From NCBI GenBank assembly GCA_019748155.1, contig JAIEPY010000025.1:1-42432 (forward strand): DNA of 42,432 nucleotides, read 5' to 3'. A program made the translations under genes and the position numbers. Position 1 is the stretch's first letter, and the number at the start of each line of letters is the position of its first letter. The notes under the pieces were generated by a model. The model made no database searches. It saw only the letters and a program-made list of their open reading frames with translations, and had not been told where the DNA came from. Positions 8,274-17,935 of this stretch are shown in pieces. This DNA is from Burkholderiales bacterium (GTDB taxonomy: Bacteria > Pseudomonadota > Gammaproteobacteria > Burkholderiales > UBA11063).

Positions 8274-9650
8274 CTATTGTTTATTTCTATTAAGCCAACC
8301 ACTAACCGTTATCTGCTCTGCCCGCGCTAAAGTTAATTCATTTGCTGGTGTATCTTGCGTTATCACTGAACCAGCCCCGATCAAACTTCCGTCATTAATC
8401 TGCACAGGCGCGACCATCATTGTGCCAGATCCAACAAAGACATTATTGCCAATTACGGTTTTAAATTTATTGATACCATCATAATTACAGGTAACACTTC
8501 CTGCACCGATATTTACTTTGCTGCCAATCTCTGCATCCCCGATATAGGTCAGGTGATTTACTTTAGAACCAGCGCCAACCAAACTTTTTTTAATTTCAAC
8601 AAAATTACCAATATGGGTATCTTCTGCCAAAACTGTTCCCGGACGAAGTCTCGCATATGGACCAATTTGTGCACCATTGGCAACTACAGCATCTTCCAAA
8701 ATCGAATAAGGCTTGATTCTGACATTATCTGCGATAGTTACATCTTTAAGTAAGCATCCAGCACCAATTGAGACATTATTTCCTAAACTAACTTTACCTT
8801 CAAAGACACAATTTATATCAATTGCACAATCTTTGCCGGCACTCAACGTTCCTCGAAGATCAATGCGATGCTTGTCAACTAAAGTCACCCCTGATTTAAG
8901 TAGTTGATTAGCTTGATTAAGCTGATAAATTCGTTCCAACTGCTCTAATTGAAGCTTATCATTAACACCCATTACTTCATAATGATGTGGCGCAAGTATA
9001 TAATCAATCTCAACTTCTTCATTATATGCTAATGCAATTACATCCGTCAAATAATACTCACATTGATTATTATTATTGGATAATTTATTAAGCCAATCAG
9101 CTAGATATTGATTAGGAAGAACATAAAATCCGGTGTTAATTTCACGAATAGCACGTTCACTCTGGCTAGCGTCTTTTTCTTCAACTATATTACTAATCGC
9201 GAATTCTGGGTTACGTACCACACGACCATAACCAGCTGGATTATCAACTTCATCAGTTAACATTACTACATTATCTTGATATTTAGCCAGCATTTTTTCT
9301 AAAGTTGATAGCTCAATTAACGGCACATCACCGTATAAAACTAAGGTCAACCCATTATTATCTAAATGCGGCAACGCACACTTTAAAGCGTGTCCTGTGC
9401 CAAGTTGCTCAGCCTGCAAAGCCCAGATAATCTCGCTTTGTGGATAACTCTGCTCAACAATTGAACGCACTTGATCGCCACCATGACCATAAACCACAAT
9501 TAGTTTGCTCGGATTTAATTTTTTCGCACTATCAATCACATGATGTAACATTGGTTTGCCACTAATTGGCTGAAGAACTTTTGGCAAGCTGGAGTTCATT
9601 CGTTTACCAGCACCGGCTGCTAAAATAACTACATTAATTGTTTGCTGCAT
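8274..9650 (-). CDS. glmU: Bifunctional GlmU: GlcN-1-P acetyltransferase / GlcNAc-1-P uridyltransferase
   Basis: Makes UDP-GlcNAc for peptidoglycan and LPS. 458 aa (E. coli 456). The N-terminal pyrophosphorylase domain has the signature LAAGAGKRMNSSLPKVL (about 10-26), YGDVPLI near 104 and the YGR/NTGFY segments. The C-terminal half is a left-handed beta-helix of hexapeptide repeats with the acetyltransferase motifs RPGT, EIKKS, NHLTYIGDAEIG and NIGAGSVTCNYDG. ATG at 9650 with AGG upstream. First gene of a probable glmU / OMF / SDR unit driven by the extended -10 promoter at about 9730. Confidence 0.97.
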   Translation of the reverse strand: MQQTINVVILAAGAGKRMNSSLPKVLQPISGKPMLHHVIDSAKKLNPSKLIVVYGHGGDQVRSIVEQSYPQSEIIWALQAEQLGTGHALKCALPHLDNNGLTLVLYGDVPLIELSTLEKMLAKYQDNVVMLTDEVDNPAGYGRVVRNPEFAISNIVEEKDASQSERAIREINTGFYVLPNQYLADWLNKLSNNNNQCEYYLTDVIALAYNEEVEIDYILAPHHYEVMGVNDKLQLEQLERIYQLNQANQLLKSGVTLVDKHRIDLRGTLSAGKDCAIDINCVFEGKVSLGNNVSIGAGCLLKDVTIADNVRIKPYSILEDAVVANGAQIGPYARLRPGTVLAEDTHIGNFVEIKKSLVGAGSKVNHLTYIGDAEIGSKVNIGAGSVTCNYDGINKFKTVIGNNVFVGSGTMMVAPVQINDGSLIGAGSVITQDTPANELTLARAEQITVSGWLNRNKQ

Positions 9651-9699
9651 GCAATATAACCTAAATCAATAATATAACTTTAAACGCTCACAAACTGAG

Positions 9700-9744
9700 C
9701 TTTGCTATATACTCTAAGTGATCGCTATTATAGCAAAGAGTATA
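9700..9744 (-). other. Overlapping alternative hairpins in the dnaE-glmU gap
   Basis: CTTTGCTATA (9700-9709) is complementary to TATAGCAAAG (9729-9738), and TATACTCT (9708-9715) is complementary to AGAGTATA (9737-9744). The two stems share bases, so they are mutually exclusive or form a pseudoknot-like order. No T-run follows on the minus strand, so this is not a standard terminator for dnaE. The glmU -10 element lies within one arm. Confidence 0.5.
9727..9735 (-). promoter_or_regulatory. Extended -10 promoter of glmU
   Basis: The minus strand reads TGCTATAAT, a consensus -10 with an upstream TG dinucleotide, giving a start about 70 nt before the glmU ATG. No good -35 is seen. Confidence 0.5.
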
Positions 9745-9756
9745 ATAAAGCTGTTA

Positions 9757-12700
9757 TTATACCTTATTTAGCCCCAACCTCCAGTGGGTTTTTCCAACTA
9801 TCGCAGATAATTGCTCCAGGGCTTCAAAAGTTGGGCTGAATTTCGCACTCTCGCCTAGTCGCAAAATGCAACGAGCTTGTAAACTCGCGTAGTTAATCCT
9901 AACAGACGCATTAGCATCACTATTTAGATTCAGAATTGGTTTTAACTTTTCCCAATCTGGTTCAGATTTTAAATCTAAATCAAGCTGGCTAATTTTCTCA
10001 TTCAAAACTTCATCAAGCAGCAAAATTTTATTTGCATTGACTTTAACTTCATTCCTGAAAGAGTCGTAAATCACTTCACCCTCAACAAAAATCAGCTCAT
10101 CTATTTTGAATAAGTGCTTAAAGCGCTCATAGTCATCATTAAATACGACAAATTCGAGTTCACCACTAGCATCTTCAATCCGAATAAAAGCAATTTTGCC
10201 ACCTTTTTTAGTCGGACGTGAGCCCATATAATTAATGATTCCACCGATTAACACTTTGGGCTTGAGCTTGGCATATTTGGCATTAATAATTTCCTGAATA
10301 TCCTCATCTTCGGTGTTAAATTTAGCTAAAGGATAAACTTCTAACTTTTTAACCACATCCTGATATTCATCAAATAAACTTCCTGTTAGATAATAACCAA
10401 TTGCTTGCTTTTCTAGCGTTAGCTGTTCTTTGAGAGTAAAGGCAGGGTAATCATCTAGCTCAACCTCATGGAGTGCTTGCTGATCTTCTTCACCGGCAAA
10501 GATATCAAATAATGACCCTTGATTTTCATTCATGCGCTCTTGATCAATGAAGTCAACTATTTTACCTAAATTATTAAATAATTTGGCGCGATTGGCTTCC
10601 AATGAATCAAAACAGCCAGCTTTAATTAAGTTTTCTAATGTCCGTTTATTGATAACTTTTTTATCAACCCGACGGCAAAAATCAATAATATTCAGGAAAT
10701 GACCATTTTGCTCACGTTCAGCGACGATGATATCAACTACGTTTTGCCCTAAACCTTTAACCGCGCCCAGCGCATAGCGAATAGCATAGGTAGTAGCGCC
10801 ATTATGTTGAATCGCAACCGGTGTAAAACGATAGAAAGAGTGATTAATATCTGGCGGTAAAATTTGCAGATTATTATCTTTACAATCTTGATAGAACTCA
10901 TATAATTTATCGGTTTTATCCAACTCTGATGACAGCGTGGCTGCCATAAAACAGGCTGGATAGTAGGCTTTGAGCAGCGCGGTATGATAGGAGACAACTG
11001 CGTAAGCTGCGGTGTGCGATTTGTTAAAACCGTACTCGGCAAACATCGCCATCAAATCAAAGAGTTTTTCGGCTAAGGCTTGCTCATAACCTTTTTTAGC
11101 TGCACCAGAGGTAAAGATAGCACGATGCTCATCCATCTCTTCTTTTTTCTTTTTCCCCATTGCCCGGCGCAGTAAATCGGCACCACCAAGAGTGTAGCCA
11201 CCAATGATCTGCGAAATCTGCATCACCTGCTCTTGGTAAACAATTACCCCATAGGTTGGATCTAAGCTTTCGCGCAAATCGGGGTGAAAATAATCAATTT
11301 CAGCTTCACCTTTTTTACGTTTAACAAAGTCATCCACCATTCCCGAGCCAAGTGGACCCGGACGATAGAGCGCTAATACCGCAATAATATCTTCAAAACG
11401 ACTAGGCTCTAGTTTAACCAACAGTCGTTTCATTCCCTGTGACTCTAGCTGGAACACTGCAGTAGTATTTCCGGCTTGTAATAACTCATAAACCTTAGGG
11501 TCATCAAATTCAGAATTGGATAAATGTAAATTAACGTGATGTAATTTGGCAATATTTTCAACAGCTTCTTGGATGATGGTTAAATTGCGCAGACCCAAAA
11601 AGTCAAACTTGACTAAACCGATTGCCTCAACATCATCCTTGTCTAGCTGAGAAGTTTGCATGCCATCCGCTAAATAAAGTGGGCAAAAATCAGACAGCTT
11701 ACTTGGTGCGATCAGTACACCAGCGGCATGTTTACCAACGTTACGGGTTAAATCTTCCAGTTGCAAGGACATTTCCCACAAGCGACGTACTTCATCATCG
11801 GCATTATCAATTCTTTGTTTTAATTCTGGAAATTGAGTCAAGGCATCAATTAAACCATAGCTTTTAGCCGGAGTATTTTCGATAAGTTTTGAGATTGAAT
11901 CGCAAAGGCCATAAGGTAAGCCTAAAACACGTCCAACATCTTTAATCACCGCTTTGGATGACATGGTACCAAAAGTAGCAATCTGTGCGACCGCATCCGC
12001 ACCATACTTATCCTGCACATAATGAATTACTTTTTCGCGTTTTTCTTGGCAAAAATCAATATCAAAATCGGGCATTGATACCCGTTCAGGATTTAAGAAA
12101 CGCTCAAAGAGTAAGCTATAACGCAGTGGGTCAATATCAGTAATTCCGAGCGAAAAAGCAACCAGCGAGCCAGCACCAGAACCACGCCCCGGTCCAACTG
12201 GGACACCGTTTTGTTTCGCCCAGATAATGAAATCCGAGACAATCAAGAAGTAACCCGCAAACCCCATTTGAATAATGGTTTCAATTTCTAGCTCTAGGCG
12301 TGCCTGATAAGTAGGATAATTTTCCGCTCTAATACTCTCATCCGGGAATAGCTCCTTCATCCGTTGCTCAAGGCCTTGATTAGACAACAAAGAGAGGTAT
12401 TCTTCTAGTGGTTGATTGTCCGGAGTTGCAAAATCCGGGAGGAAATATTTACCCAATGTAATTTCTAAATTACATTTTTTGGCAATCTCCACACTATTAT
12501 GTAACGCTGTTGGTAAATCACTAAATAACTCGCTCATTTCCTGCATTGATTTGAGGTATTGATCCTGTCCATATTTAGTTACACGGCTACCATCATCAAG
12601 CATTGCTCCATCAGCAACACACACCCGCACTTCATGCGCCAAATAATCTTCAGCTGCAGCAAATTGAACTGGATGGGTAGCAACTACCGCGACTGAACAC

Positions 12701-13260
12701 TCTGTTGCTAATTCTAAACAGGCATTAAAAAAATCATCAGTATAATGTTTTTCGGTTCGTTGCAATTCAATGAAATAATCATCAGCAAAAATTTCTTTCC
12801 AACGTAAAACCTGTGCTTTAGCAGCAGCATAATTGCGTTGTTTGATAAATTCGGCTAAATCACCAAATGTACCACCCGAGAGCAGAACTACATCATTCTG
12901 CACTAATTCTTGCAGCCATTCTTCTTTGATATAAGGAACATCCAAAATCTTATTTTGCACATACGAGCGACTAATCCAGTCACAGATTTGCCGATATCCG
13001 GCTAAATTTTTCGCCAGCAAGATTAATTGATAATTAAAATCTTTACCCTGAACATTAACCTCACTACCAATGATCGGCTTAATACCTTTTTCACGGCAAA
13101 ACTTATAAAATTTTACCAGCCCAAACATATTGTGATGATCAGTTAACGCCAAAGCTGGCATCTGATTAGCATCAGCCAGTTTGATTAAATTTTTAATTCT
13201 CAGGATACCTTCGGTAACTGAAAATTCACTATGAATCCGTAAATGAACAAAGTCATGCAT
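9757..13260 (-). CDS. dnaE: DNA polymerase III subunit alpha
   Basis: Replicative polymerase of the chromosome. 1167 aa, close to E. coli DnaE (1160). Domains in order: N-terminal PHP domain (LRIHSEFSVTEG, LTDHHNMFG), palm/C-family polymerase core with GPGRGSGAGSLVAF and the catalytic PDFDIDFC near 394-401, fingers, tandem HhH region (INKRTLENLIKAGCFDSL), and a C-terminal OB fold (IGGIINYMGSRPTKKGG...). The ATG at 13260 follows the HIT gene by 5 bp and has little Shine-Dalgarno match; it may be translated by coupling to the HIT cistron. No exonuclease insertion, so this is DnaE1-type rather than PolC. Confidence 0.98.
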   Translation of the reverse strand: MHDFVHLRIHSEFSVTEGILRIKNLIKLADANQMPALALTDHHNMFGLVKFYKFCREKGIKPIIGSEVNVQGKDFNYQLILLAKNLAGYRQICDWISRSYVQNKILDVPYIKEEWLQELVQNDVVLLSGGTFGDLAEFIKQRNYAAAKAQVLRWKEIFADDYFIELQRTEKHYTDDFFNACLELATECSVAVVATHPVQFAAAEDYLAHEVRVCVADGAMLDDGSRVTKYGQDQYLKSMQEMSELFSDLPTALHNSVEIAKKCNLEITLGKYFLPDFATPDNQPLEEYLSLLSNQGLEQRMKELFPDESIRAENYPTYQARLELEIETIIQMGFAGYFLIVSDFIIWAKQNGVPVGPGRGSGAGSLVAFSLGITDIDPLRYSLLFERFLNPERVSMPDFDIDFCQEKREKVIHYVQDKYGADAVAQIATFGTMSSKAVIKDVGRVLGLPYGLCDSISKLIENTPAKSYGLIDALTQFPELKQRIDNADDEVRRLWEMSLQLEDLTRNVGKHAAGVLIAPSKLSDFCPLYLADGMQTSQLDKDDVEAIGLVKFDFLGLRNLTIIQEAVENIAKLHHVNLHLSNSEFDDPKVYELLQAGNTTAVFQLESQGMKRLLVKLEPSRFEDIIAVLALYRPGPLGSGMVDDFVKRKKGEAEIDYFHPDLRESLDPTYGVIVYQEQVMQISQIIGGYTLGGADLLRRAMGKKKKEEMDEHRAIFTSGAAKKGYEQALAEKLFDLMAMFAEYGFNKSHTAAYAVVSYHTALLKAYYPACFMAATLSSELDKTDKLYEFYQDCKDNNLQILPPDINHSFYRFTPVAIQHNGATTYAIRYALGAVKGLGQNVVDIIVAEREQNGHFLNIIDFCRRVDKKVINKRTLENLIKAGCFDSLEANRAKLFNNLGKIVDFIDQERMNENQGSLFDIFAGEEDQQALHEVELDDYPAFTLKEQLTLEKQAIGYYLTGSLFDEYQDVVKKLEVYPLAKFNTEDEDIQEIINAKYAKLKPKVLIGGIINYMGSRPTKKGGKIAFIRIEDASGELEFVVFNDDYERFKHLFKIDELIFVEGEVIYDSFRNEVKVNANKILLLDEVLNEKISQLDLDLKSEPDWEKLKPILNLNSDANASVRINYASLQARCILRLGESAKFSPTFEALEQLSAIVGKTHWRLGLNKV

Positions 13261-13265
13261 ATAGT

Positions 13266-13688
13266 TTACAACGCCAAAAATAAGGTCTTAAAATTATTGC
13301 GTAAATTCGCCGCCGCGCTGATTAATTCAGAAGAAGGTTGATAGTCTGGGTGGATAATTTCACCCCAAGTAGGATTAGGAAAATGTTTATCGTTACTAAA
13401 GCGCGGAATGATATGCCAATGAATATGCGGAGTAACATTACCAAAACTAGCGATATTAATCTTTTCTGGGTTCAGAGTTTGACGCAGAATTTGCTCGCAC
13501 TTAATTACTGCTTGGTATAAATTTATATTCTCGTCAAAGCTTAAATCAGTAAGTTCCCTGAGGTGAGGATTTAACACTACTCGTAAATATCCGGGATAAT
13601 CATCATCCGCAACTAGAATAATCCGATATGCATCACAGTTATACAAGACTTTACCGCCGCTATTTTGGCAAAAGAAACATTCACTCAT
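13266..13688 (-). CDS. HIT-family nucleotide hydrolase/transferase
   Basis: 140-aa histidine-triad protein. The motif HIHWHIIPR near residues 92-100 gives the H-x-H-x-H nucleotide-phosphate-binding triad, and the N-terminal CFFC pair resembles the zinc-type start of many HIT proteins. The PHLRELTDLS segment is a common HIT-domain feature. Family members hydrolyse adenosine 5'-phosphoramidate or dinucleoside polyphosphates; the substrate here is unknown. It is translated just ahead of dnaE with a 5-bp gap. The first cistron sits downstream of a 188-bp gap (13689-13876) in which no convincing terminator or promoter was found. Confidence 0.85.
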   Translation of the reverse strand: MSECFFCQNSGGKVLYNCDAYRIILVADDDYPGYLRVVLNPHLRELTDLSFDENINLYQAVIKCEQILRQTLNPEKINIASFGNVTPHIHWHIIPRFSNDKHFPNPTWGEIIHPDYQPSSELISAAANLRNNFKTLFLAL

Positions 13689-13876
13689 TATAGTTCCTTA
13701 TTATCATTAAGTCAAAATTTTAACAGACTCTGAGTTATAGCGTAGGTAAAAACTGCAGCATATCACAAAACTTCTTCGCTCAAGACATTGCTGCCACAAG
13801 TTTTGTTAACTCAAGCAATAGTTAAGATTACCTCCTCGGTCTATATACGTATCTTTTAGCTGGAGTTTTTTGACGC

Positions 13877-14407
13877 TTAATTCGCTAAAATACATTCCTC
13901 TATCTGATTATTTTCTGCCACATAGCGTGCTAATGTAAATAACCAATCTGATAAACGATTTAAGTAGTGTAACGAGCTTGGATGAAATTTAAACTCTAAG
14001 CCAGCTGCAACTAATTTACGTTCTGCGCGCCGACAGATCGTCCGCGCAATATGGATAGTGGCGATAGTTTGACTACCTAGCGGATAAATAAAATTAACTA
14101 AAGGTGGCAGTGACAAGACCATCTCATCAATAGATGATTCAAGATTAACCACCTCTGCACTCAAATCAAGACTAGCGTATTTAACTGCACCAGCCAAATG
14201 AGCATTGAGATGAAATAAATTATGGATAATCTTTACAATAAACTCATTAGTTTTGGCATCATCTAATAAACTGTGCACTAAGCCTAGATGTGCGCTAAGT
14301 TCATCAATGTCTCCAATCAACTCGATGCGTAAATCATCTTTACTAGTGCGACTACCATCGAAAAGGCAAGTTTCGCCTTGATCACCAGTTTTAGTGTAAA
14401 TCTTCAT
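13877..14407 (-). CDS. Cob(I)alamin adenosyltransferase, PduO/MMAB type
   Basis: Transfers the adenosyl group of ATP to cob(I)alamin to make adenosylcobalamin. 176 aa. The N-terminal KIYTKTGDQGETCLFDGSR (residues 2-20) is the ATP-binding signature of PduO-type enzymes; a helical bundle follows with ELIGDIDELSAHLG and RAERKLVAAG, the conserved Arg/Glu segment. It overlaps the permease gene by 17 bp and is the last cistron of the ethanolamine cluster, so its likely job is to supply the EutBC cofactor. RBS AAGGA at slightly long spacing. It is distinct from CobA/BtuR and EutT types. Confidence 0.93.
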   Translation of the reverse strand: MKIYTKTGDQGETCLFDGSRTSKDDLRIELIGDIDELSAHLGLVHSLLDDAKTNEFIVKIIHNLFHLNAHLAGAVKYASLDLSAEVVNLESSIDEMVLSLPPLVNFIYPLGSQTIATIHIARTICRRAERKLVAAGLEFKFHPSSLHYLNRLSDWLFTLARYVAENNQIEECILAN

Positions 14408-15719
14408 GTATAGTCTTATCCTTATGCAAAAAATACATTATTGCTGCGAAAACACAAATTATAATCAGCGCAGCTAAAAAAATTAAACTAGTCATTACAT
14501 CCGCAAGTAACATTAAGCCACAAATAAGCACGGCTAATAATAGCGTAACAATAGGCAATAGTGGAAAAAATGGCGTTTTGAAGGAGTGCTCATGTGCATC
14601 TTTTTTAGCTAATTTAAGCTTAATAAAAGCAGCTAATGACAAGGCATAAACAAACACTGCGCCTAAACCTGAAATACTTACCAACACTGCAGTTTGATTA
14701 CTTAATGCACAAATAATCCCAATCGCACAGCACAGAATAATTGAATTTACCGGAGTTAACAACTTAGGTGCTATATAACTTAAACCGTGGGGTAATAATC
14801 TCGCTCGCGATAACGCAAACACCTGACGCGATGCACCAAAGATAATGCCGTGAAAGGATGCAATCAGTCCGAATATTCCCAGATAAATCATCATTAACGT
14901 CAGCCAACTATCGCTAGAACTAATTACAGCTAATACTTTGGGTAATGCATCATTCCCACTAACTAAAACCGAGCTGGGTAGTATACCAGTTGAACAAATA
15001 ATCACAGTCAGCGCAAACACTAACAAAGTAATAATAGCGGTTATTAAACCCCGTGGAATCGCTTTCTCTGGATTTTTTACTTCTTCAACACACATTGCCA
15101 CGCCCTCAATTCCCAAAAAAAACCAAATCGCAAAAGGTAATGCTGAGTAGATTTGACTAAAGACACTGCTTTCGAGCGCTGGACTAGACAAAATATTAGC
15201 GATATTAACATGTGGCAAAGTCGCGCCAAAGAAAATCACTAAAACCAAACTCGCAATCAACGTCACGATTAGCTCCAATGTCGCAGCGAAAGCAACTCCG
15301 GTACAATTCAAAATCCCGAAGATAATAAAAAATGCTACCGTGACATGTACCGCATTAAAAACCGGAAATACATAGTGAACAAAAGAACCAATCGCCAAAC
15401 CAATCGCCGGTGGAGCAAATAAAAATTCAATTAAGGTAACTGCCCCAGCAACAACACCTAATTTATGCCCAAACGCCGCTGAGACAAATGAAAATGGTCC
15501 ACCGCTATTTGGTACCATTGCGACTAATTCAGTATAGCAAAAAATAAAGCTCAAATAAAACAATCCCACCGCAGCGACAACTAGCAGCATAATTACTGGA
15601 GAAGCCGTTATCAAACCATAGTTCCAGCCAAAATAATCACCGCTGATTACCAGTCCAACTCCCATTGCCCAAATATGCAAGGCCGTCAATGTCTTTTTTA
15701 AATGTGTTTTATGAGACAT
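14391..15719 (-). CDS. Ethanolamine permease, APC superfamily (Eat family)
   Basis: 442-aa inner-membrane transporter with about 12 hydrophobic segments. The start (KKTLTALHIWAMGVGLVISGDYFGWNYGL) and NSGGPFSFVSAAFG in TM3 are characteristic of ethanolamine/amino-acid APC carriers of the Eat type. I place the start at ATG 15719 because AGGTGGAG precedes it; a GTG four codons earlier would lie inside that site. The start overlaps the eutC stop by 11 bp and the end overlaps the adenosyltransferase by 17 bp, so translation is coupled. The genomic setting makes ethanolamine the likely substrate. Confidence 0.9.
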   Translation of the reverse strand: MSHKTHLKKTLTALHIWAMGVGLVISGDYFGWNYGLITASPVIMLLVVAAVGLFYLSFIFCYTELVAMVPNSGGPFSFVSAAFGHKLGVVAGAVTLIEFLFAPPAIGLAIGSFVHYVFPVFNAVHVTVAFFIIFGILNCTGVAFAATLELIVTLIASLVLVIFFGATLPHVNIANILSSPALESSVFSQIYSALPFAIWFFLGIEGVAMCVEEVKNPEKAIPRGLITAIITLLVFALTVIICSTGILPSSVLVSGNDALPKVLAVISSSDSWLTLMMIYLGIFGLIASFHGIIFGASRQVFALSRARLLPHGLSYIAPKLLTPVNSIILCCAIGIICALSNQTAVLVSISGLGAVFVYALSLAAFIKLKLAKKDAHEHSFKTPFFPLLPIVTLLLAVLICGLMLLADVMTSLIFLAALIIICVFAAIMYFLHKDKTIHEDLH

Positions 15720-16539
15720 AATTAGCTCCACCTAGAATCTGTTGTAATGCCGCGGGTGAAAAATCATCTTTTAGTTGGACACCAGAATATCCCAATTCGA
15801 AAGCGCGATGAAGCAGATAAGTTAGTTTCTCAGCAGCCTGAATATAACTAAGACCATTGCAATGAATATTAGAAATACAATTACGTTGTTCATCGGTACT
15901 ATTTATTTTAGAGTTATAGGTAAAATAGATACTCATGCTATCATTGGAACTAAGTCCCGGACGCTCACCAATTAAATTAAGCACTACTTTTGCTTTAAAA
16001 ATATCATTAACTTTATCCGCAAAAGCTACCCTCGTCTGTTTAGAGATTATGATTGGTGCAACTGACCAACCCATCTTAGCAAATAGCGGCAATAATTGAT
16101 TAAGCAGTGCCACAGCATGATTTTCAATTGCTAGCGATGACAAACCCGATGAAATCACAACTAATATATCCTGTGCAATGTATTCTGGGTGCGCTGTACA
16201 TAATTGCATTAGTTGCTCGTGAGATTCTGAATTAATTGAACGCCCCAAATCCGGACGAGTTAAAAACTGATCCAATGAGGTGACTAATGAATTTGCCAGA
16301 TAAATTTCGCGATCGGTAATTTGCTGGATATTATCCGCTAGTTTCGTTAAATCAAGCTCATTATAAACGGCATCTTTAGCTGCAGCAAAATCCAGTTGAA
16401 AATCCAGCCAATTTTTGGTACGGGTATGGCCACCACTATGACCGATGGCAATCCGTGCATTGGTAAACTTAGTCAAATCAGGTGCAACACGGTCATTTTG
16501 CTGGGCAATAAGCTGTTCTTTAACTGATAGGTTTTTCAT
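15709..16539 (-). CDS. eutC: Ethanolamine ammonia-lyase small subunit
   Basis: Light chain of the adenosylcobalamin-dependent lyase that converts ethanolamine to acetaldehyde and ammonia. 276 aa; family members are about 260-300. Recognised by TNARIAIGHSGGHTRTKNWLDFQLDFAAAKDAV (about 26-59; cut here for description: AIGHSGGHTRT), the LTRPDLGR segment and LIGERPGLSSNDSMSIY, all family hallmarks that help bind B12. It follows eutB by 11 bp with RBS GAGGT, and its stop overlaps the permease start. Encoded next to its obligatory partner, so assignment is secure. Confidence 0.97.
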   Translation of the reverse strand: MKNLSVKEQLIAQQNDRVAPDLTKFTNARIAIGHSGGHTRTKNWLDFQLDFAAAKDAVYNELDLTKLADNIQQITDREIYLANSLVTSLDQFLTRPDLGRSINSESHEQLMQLCTAHPEYIAQDILVVISSGLSSLAIENHAVALLNQLLPLFAKMGWSVAPIIISKQTRVAFADKVNDIFKAKVVLNLIGERPGLSSNDSMSIYFTYNSKINSTDEQRNCISNIHCNGLSYIQAAEKLTYLLHRAFELGYSGVQLKDDFSPAALQQILGGANYVS

Positions 16540-16550
16540 CTTATACCTCG

Positions 16551-17912
16551 TTACGCTTGGAGTAAGTAATTTAACTGCGCAAATTGAGTTTTATTAATCA
16601 ATTTACCATCCCAAATCTGCTGCTGTTTAAGCCAGCTTTCAAATTCAGGCGCTGGGCGAAGTCCCAATAAATTACGCAAATAGATCGCATCGTGAAATGA
16701 TGTACTTTGATAATTGAGCATAATATCATCCGAACCAGGAATTCCCATTATGAAGCTACATCCGGCAACGCCTAATAAAGTCAGTAGATTATCCATATCA
16801 TTTTGATCTGCATCAGCATGATTGGTATAGCAGACATCACACCCCATCGGTAAACCAAGTAATTTGCCACAAAATTGATCTTCCAGCCCGGCACGAATAA
16901 TCTGTTTACCATTATACAGATATTCAGGTCCGATAAAGCCGACTACCGTATTTACCAGTAAAGGGTTATACTCGCGCGCAACTGCATAGGCACGAGTTTC
17001 AATCGTCTGTTGATCTACCCCATGATTAGCATTAGCCGATAATGCACTGCCCTGCCCAGTTTCAAAATACATATAGTTTTGCCCGCGATTGAGTTCTTTG
17101 CCTAGCTCAAATGCCTCCTGCAAAACCTCAAGGGAAACGCCAAAGCTAGTATTTACGCCCTCTGTACCGCCAATCGACTGAAAAAATAAATCAACAGGTA
17201 GCTTCCGTTTGGCAAGGAGAATACTATTACTAATGTGAGTTAGCACACAGCTTTGAATCGGTGCACCAATCGATTGACGAATCCCATCAAGCATGCTCAC
17301 TAGTGAACCAAGTTGATTAATATCATCGGTTGCCGGGTTTACCCCGATCACCGCATCACCGCTGGCATACAATAAGCCCTCAATAATACTTGCCGCTATC
17401 CCCGCTTTATCATCCGTCGCATGATTAGGTTGTAGTCTGGTTGATAAACGACCTTTGAGACCAATTGTAGTTCTAAATTTAGTTATCACTTCACATTTCG
17501 CCGCTACCGCGATTAAATCCTGATTGCGCATAATTTTGCTCACTGCAGCAACCATTTCCGGAGTTAGTGCATAACGTAAATCTGCCAAAACCTGAGGAGT
17601 ACATTCATAAGAGAGTAGGTACTCGCGCAATTCACCAATACACATACTGCTAATTTGCGCAAATTTAGCCAGATTATGCTGCTTAATAATCAGTCGTGAA
17701 ATTTCATCAATTTCAGGATCAATTACAAATTGTTGGGTAAATACACTTAATGGTAAATCAGCTAAAATCATTTGTGCCGCCACCATCTGAGTTAGAGATT
17801 CAGCCGCCACACCAGCCAGAATATCACCGGAGCGTAATGGAGTAGCTTTTGCCATAAGGTCTTTCAAATCGTTAAATCTATATACTTGATTTTTTAGTGT
17901 AATTTTGTACAT
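16551..17912 (-). CDS. eutB: Ethanolamine ammonia-lyase large subunit
   Basis: Catalytic TIM-barrel chain of the EutBC lyase. 453 aa, the same length as E. coli EutB. Conserved segments include LRSGDILAGVAA near residue 27, the GLKGRLSTRLQPNHATDDKA stretch, VIGVNPATDD, YFETGQGSALSANANHG and PMGCDVCYTNHADADQND. RBS GGGAGAAG precedes the ATG. It lies 23 bp after the DUF779 gene and 11 bp before eutC, inside a six-gene unit. No reactivase gene (eutA) is present in the window. Confidence 0.98.
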   Translation of the reverse strand: MYKITLKNQVYRFNDLKDLMAKATPLRSGDILAGVAAESLTQMVAAQMILADLPLSVFTQQFVIDPEIDEISRLIIKQHNLAKFAQISSMCIGELREYLLSYECTPQVLADLRYALTPEMVAAVSKIMRNQDLIAVAAKCEVITKFRTTIGLKGRLSTRLQPNHATDDKAGIAASIIEGLLYASGDAVIGVNPATDDINQLGSLVSMLDGIRQSIGAPIQSCVLTHISNSILLAKRKLPVDLFFQSIGGTEGVNTSFGVSLEVLQEAFELGKELNRGQNYMYFETGQGSALSANANHGVDQQTIETRAYAVAREYNPLLVNTVVGFIGPEYLYNGKQIIRAGLEDQFCGKLLGLPMGCDVCYTNHADADQNDMDNLLTLLGVAGCSFIMGIPGSDDIMLNYQSTSFHDAIYLRNLLGLRPAPEFESWLKQQQIWDGKLINKTQFAQLNYLLQA

Positions 17913-17935
17913 TACTTCTCCCGACTATCAAAAAA

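Noticed and set aside
13689-13876. Strong AGGAGG on the minus strand (13831-13836) and 9-bp inverted repeat ACAAAACTT/AAGTTTTGT in the gap before the HIT gene
   Set aside because: The Shine-Dalgarno-like sequence is followed only by a TTG at 12 nt that opens a 12-codon frame, and the inverted repeat has a 24-nt loop and no T-run. Not enough to call a leader peptide or terminator.
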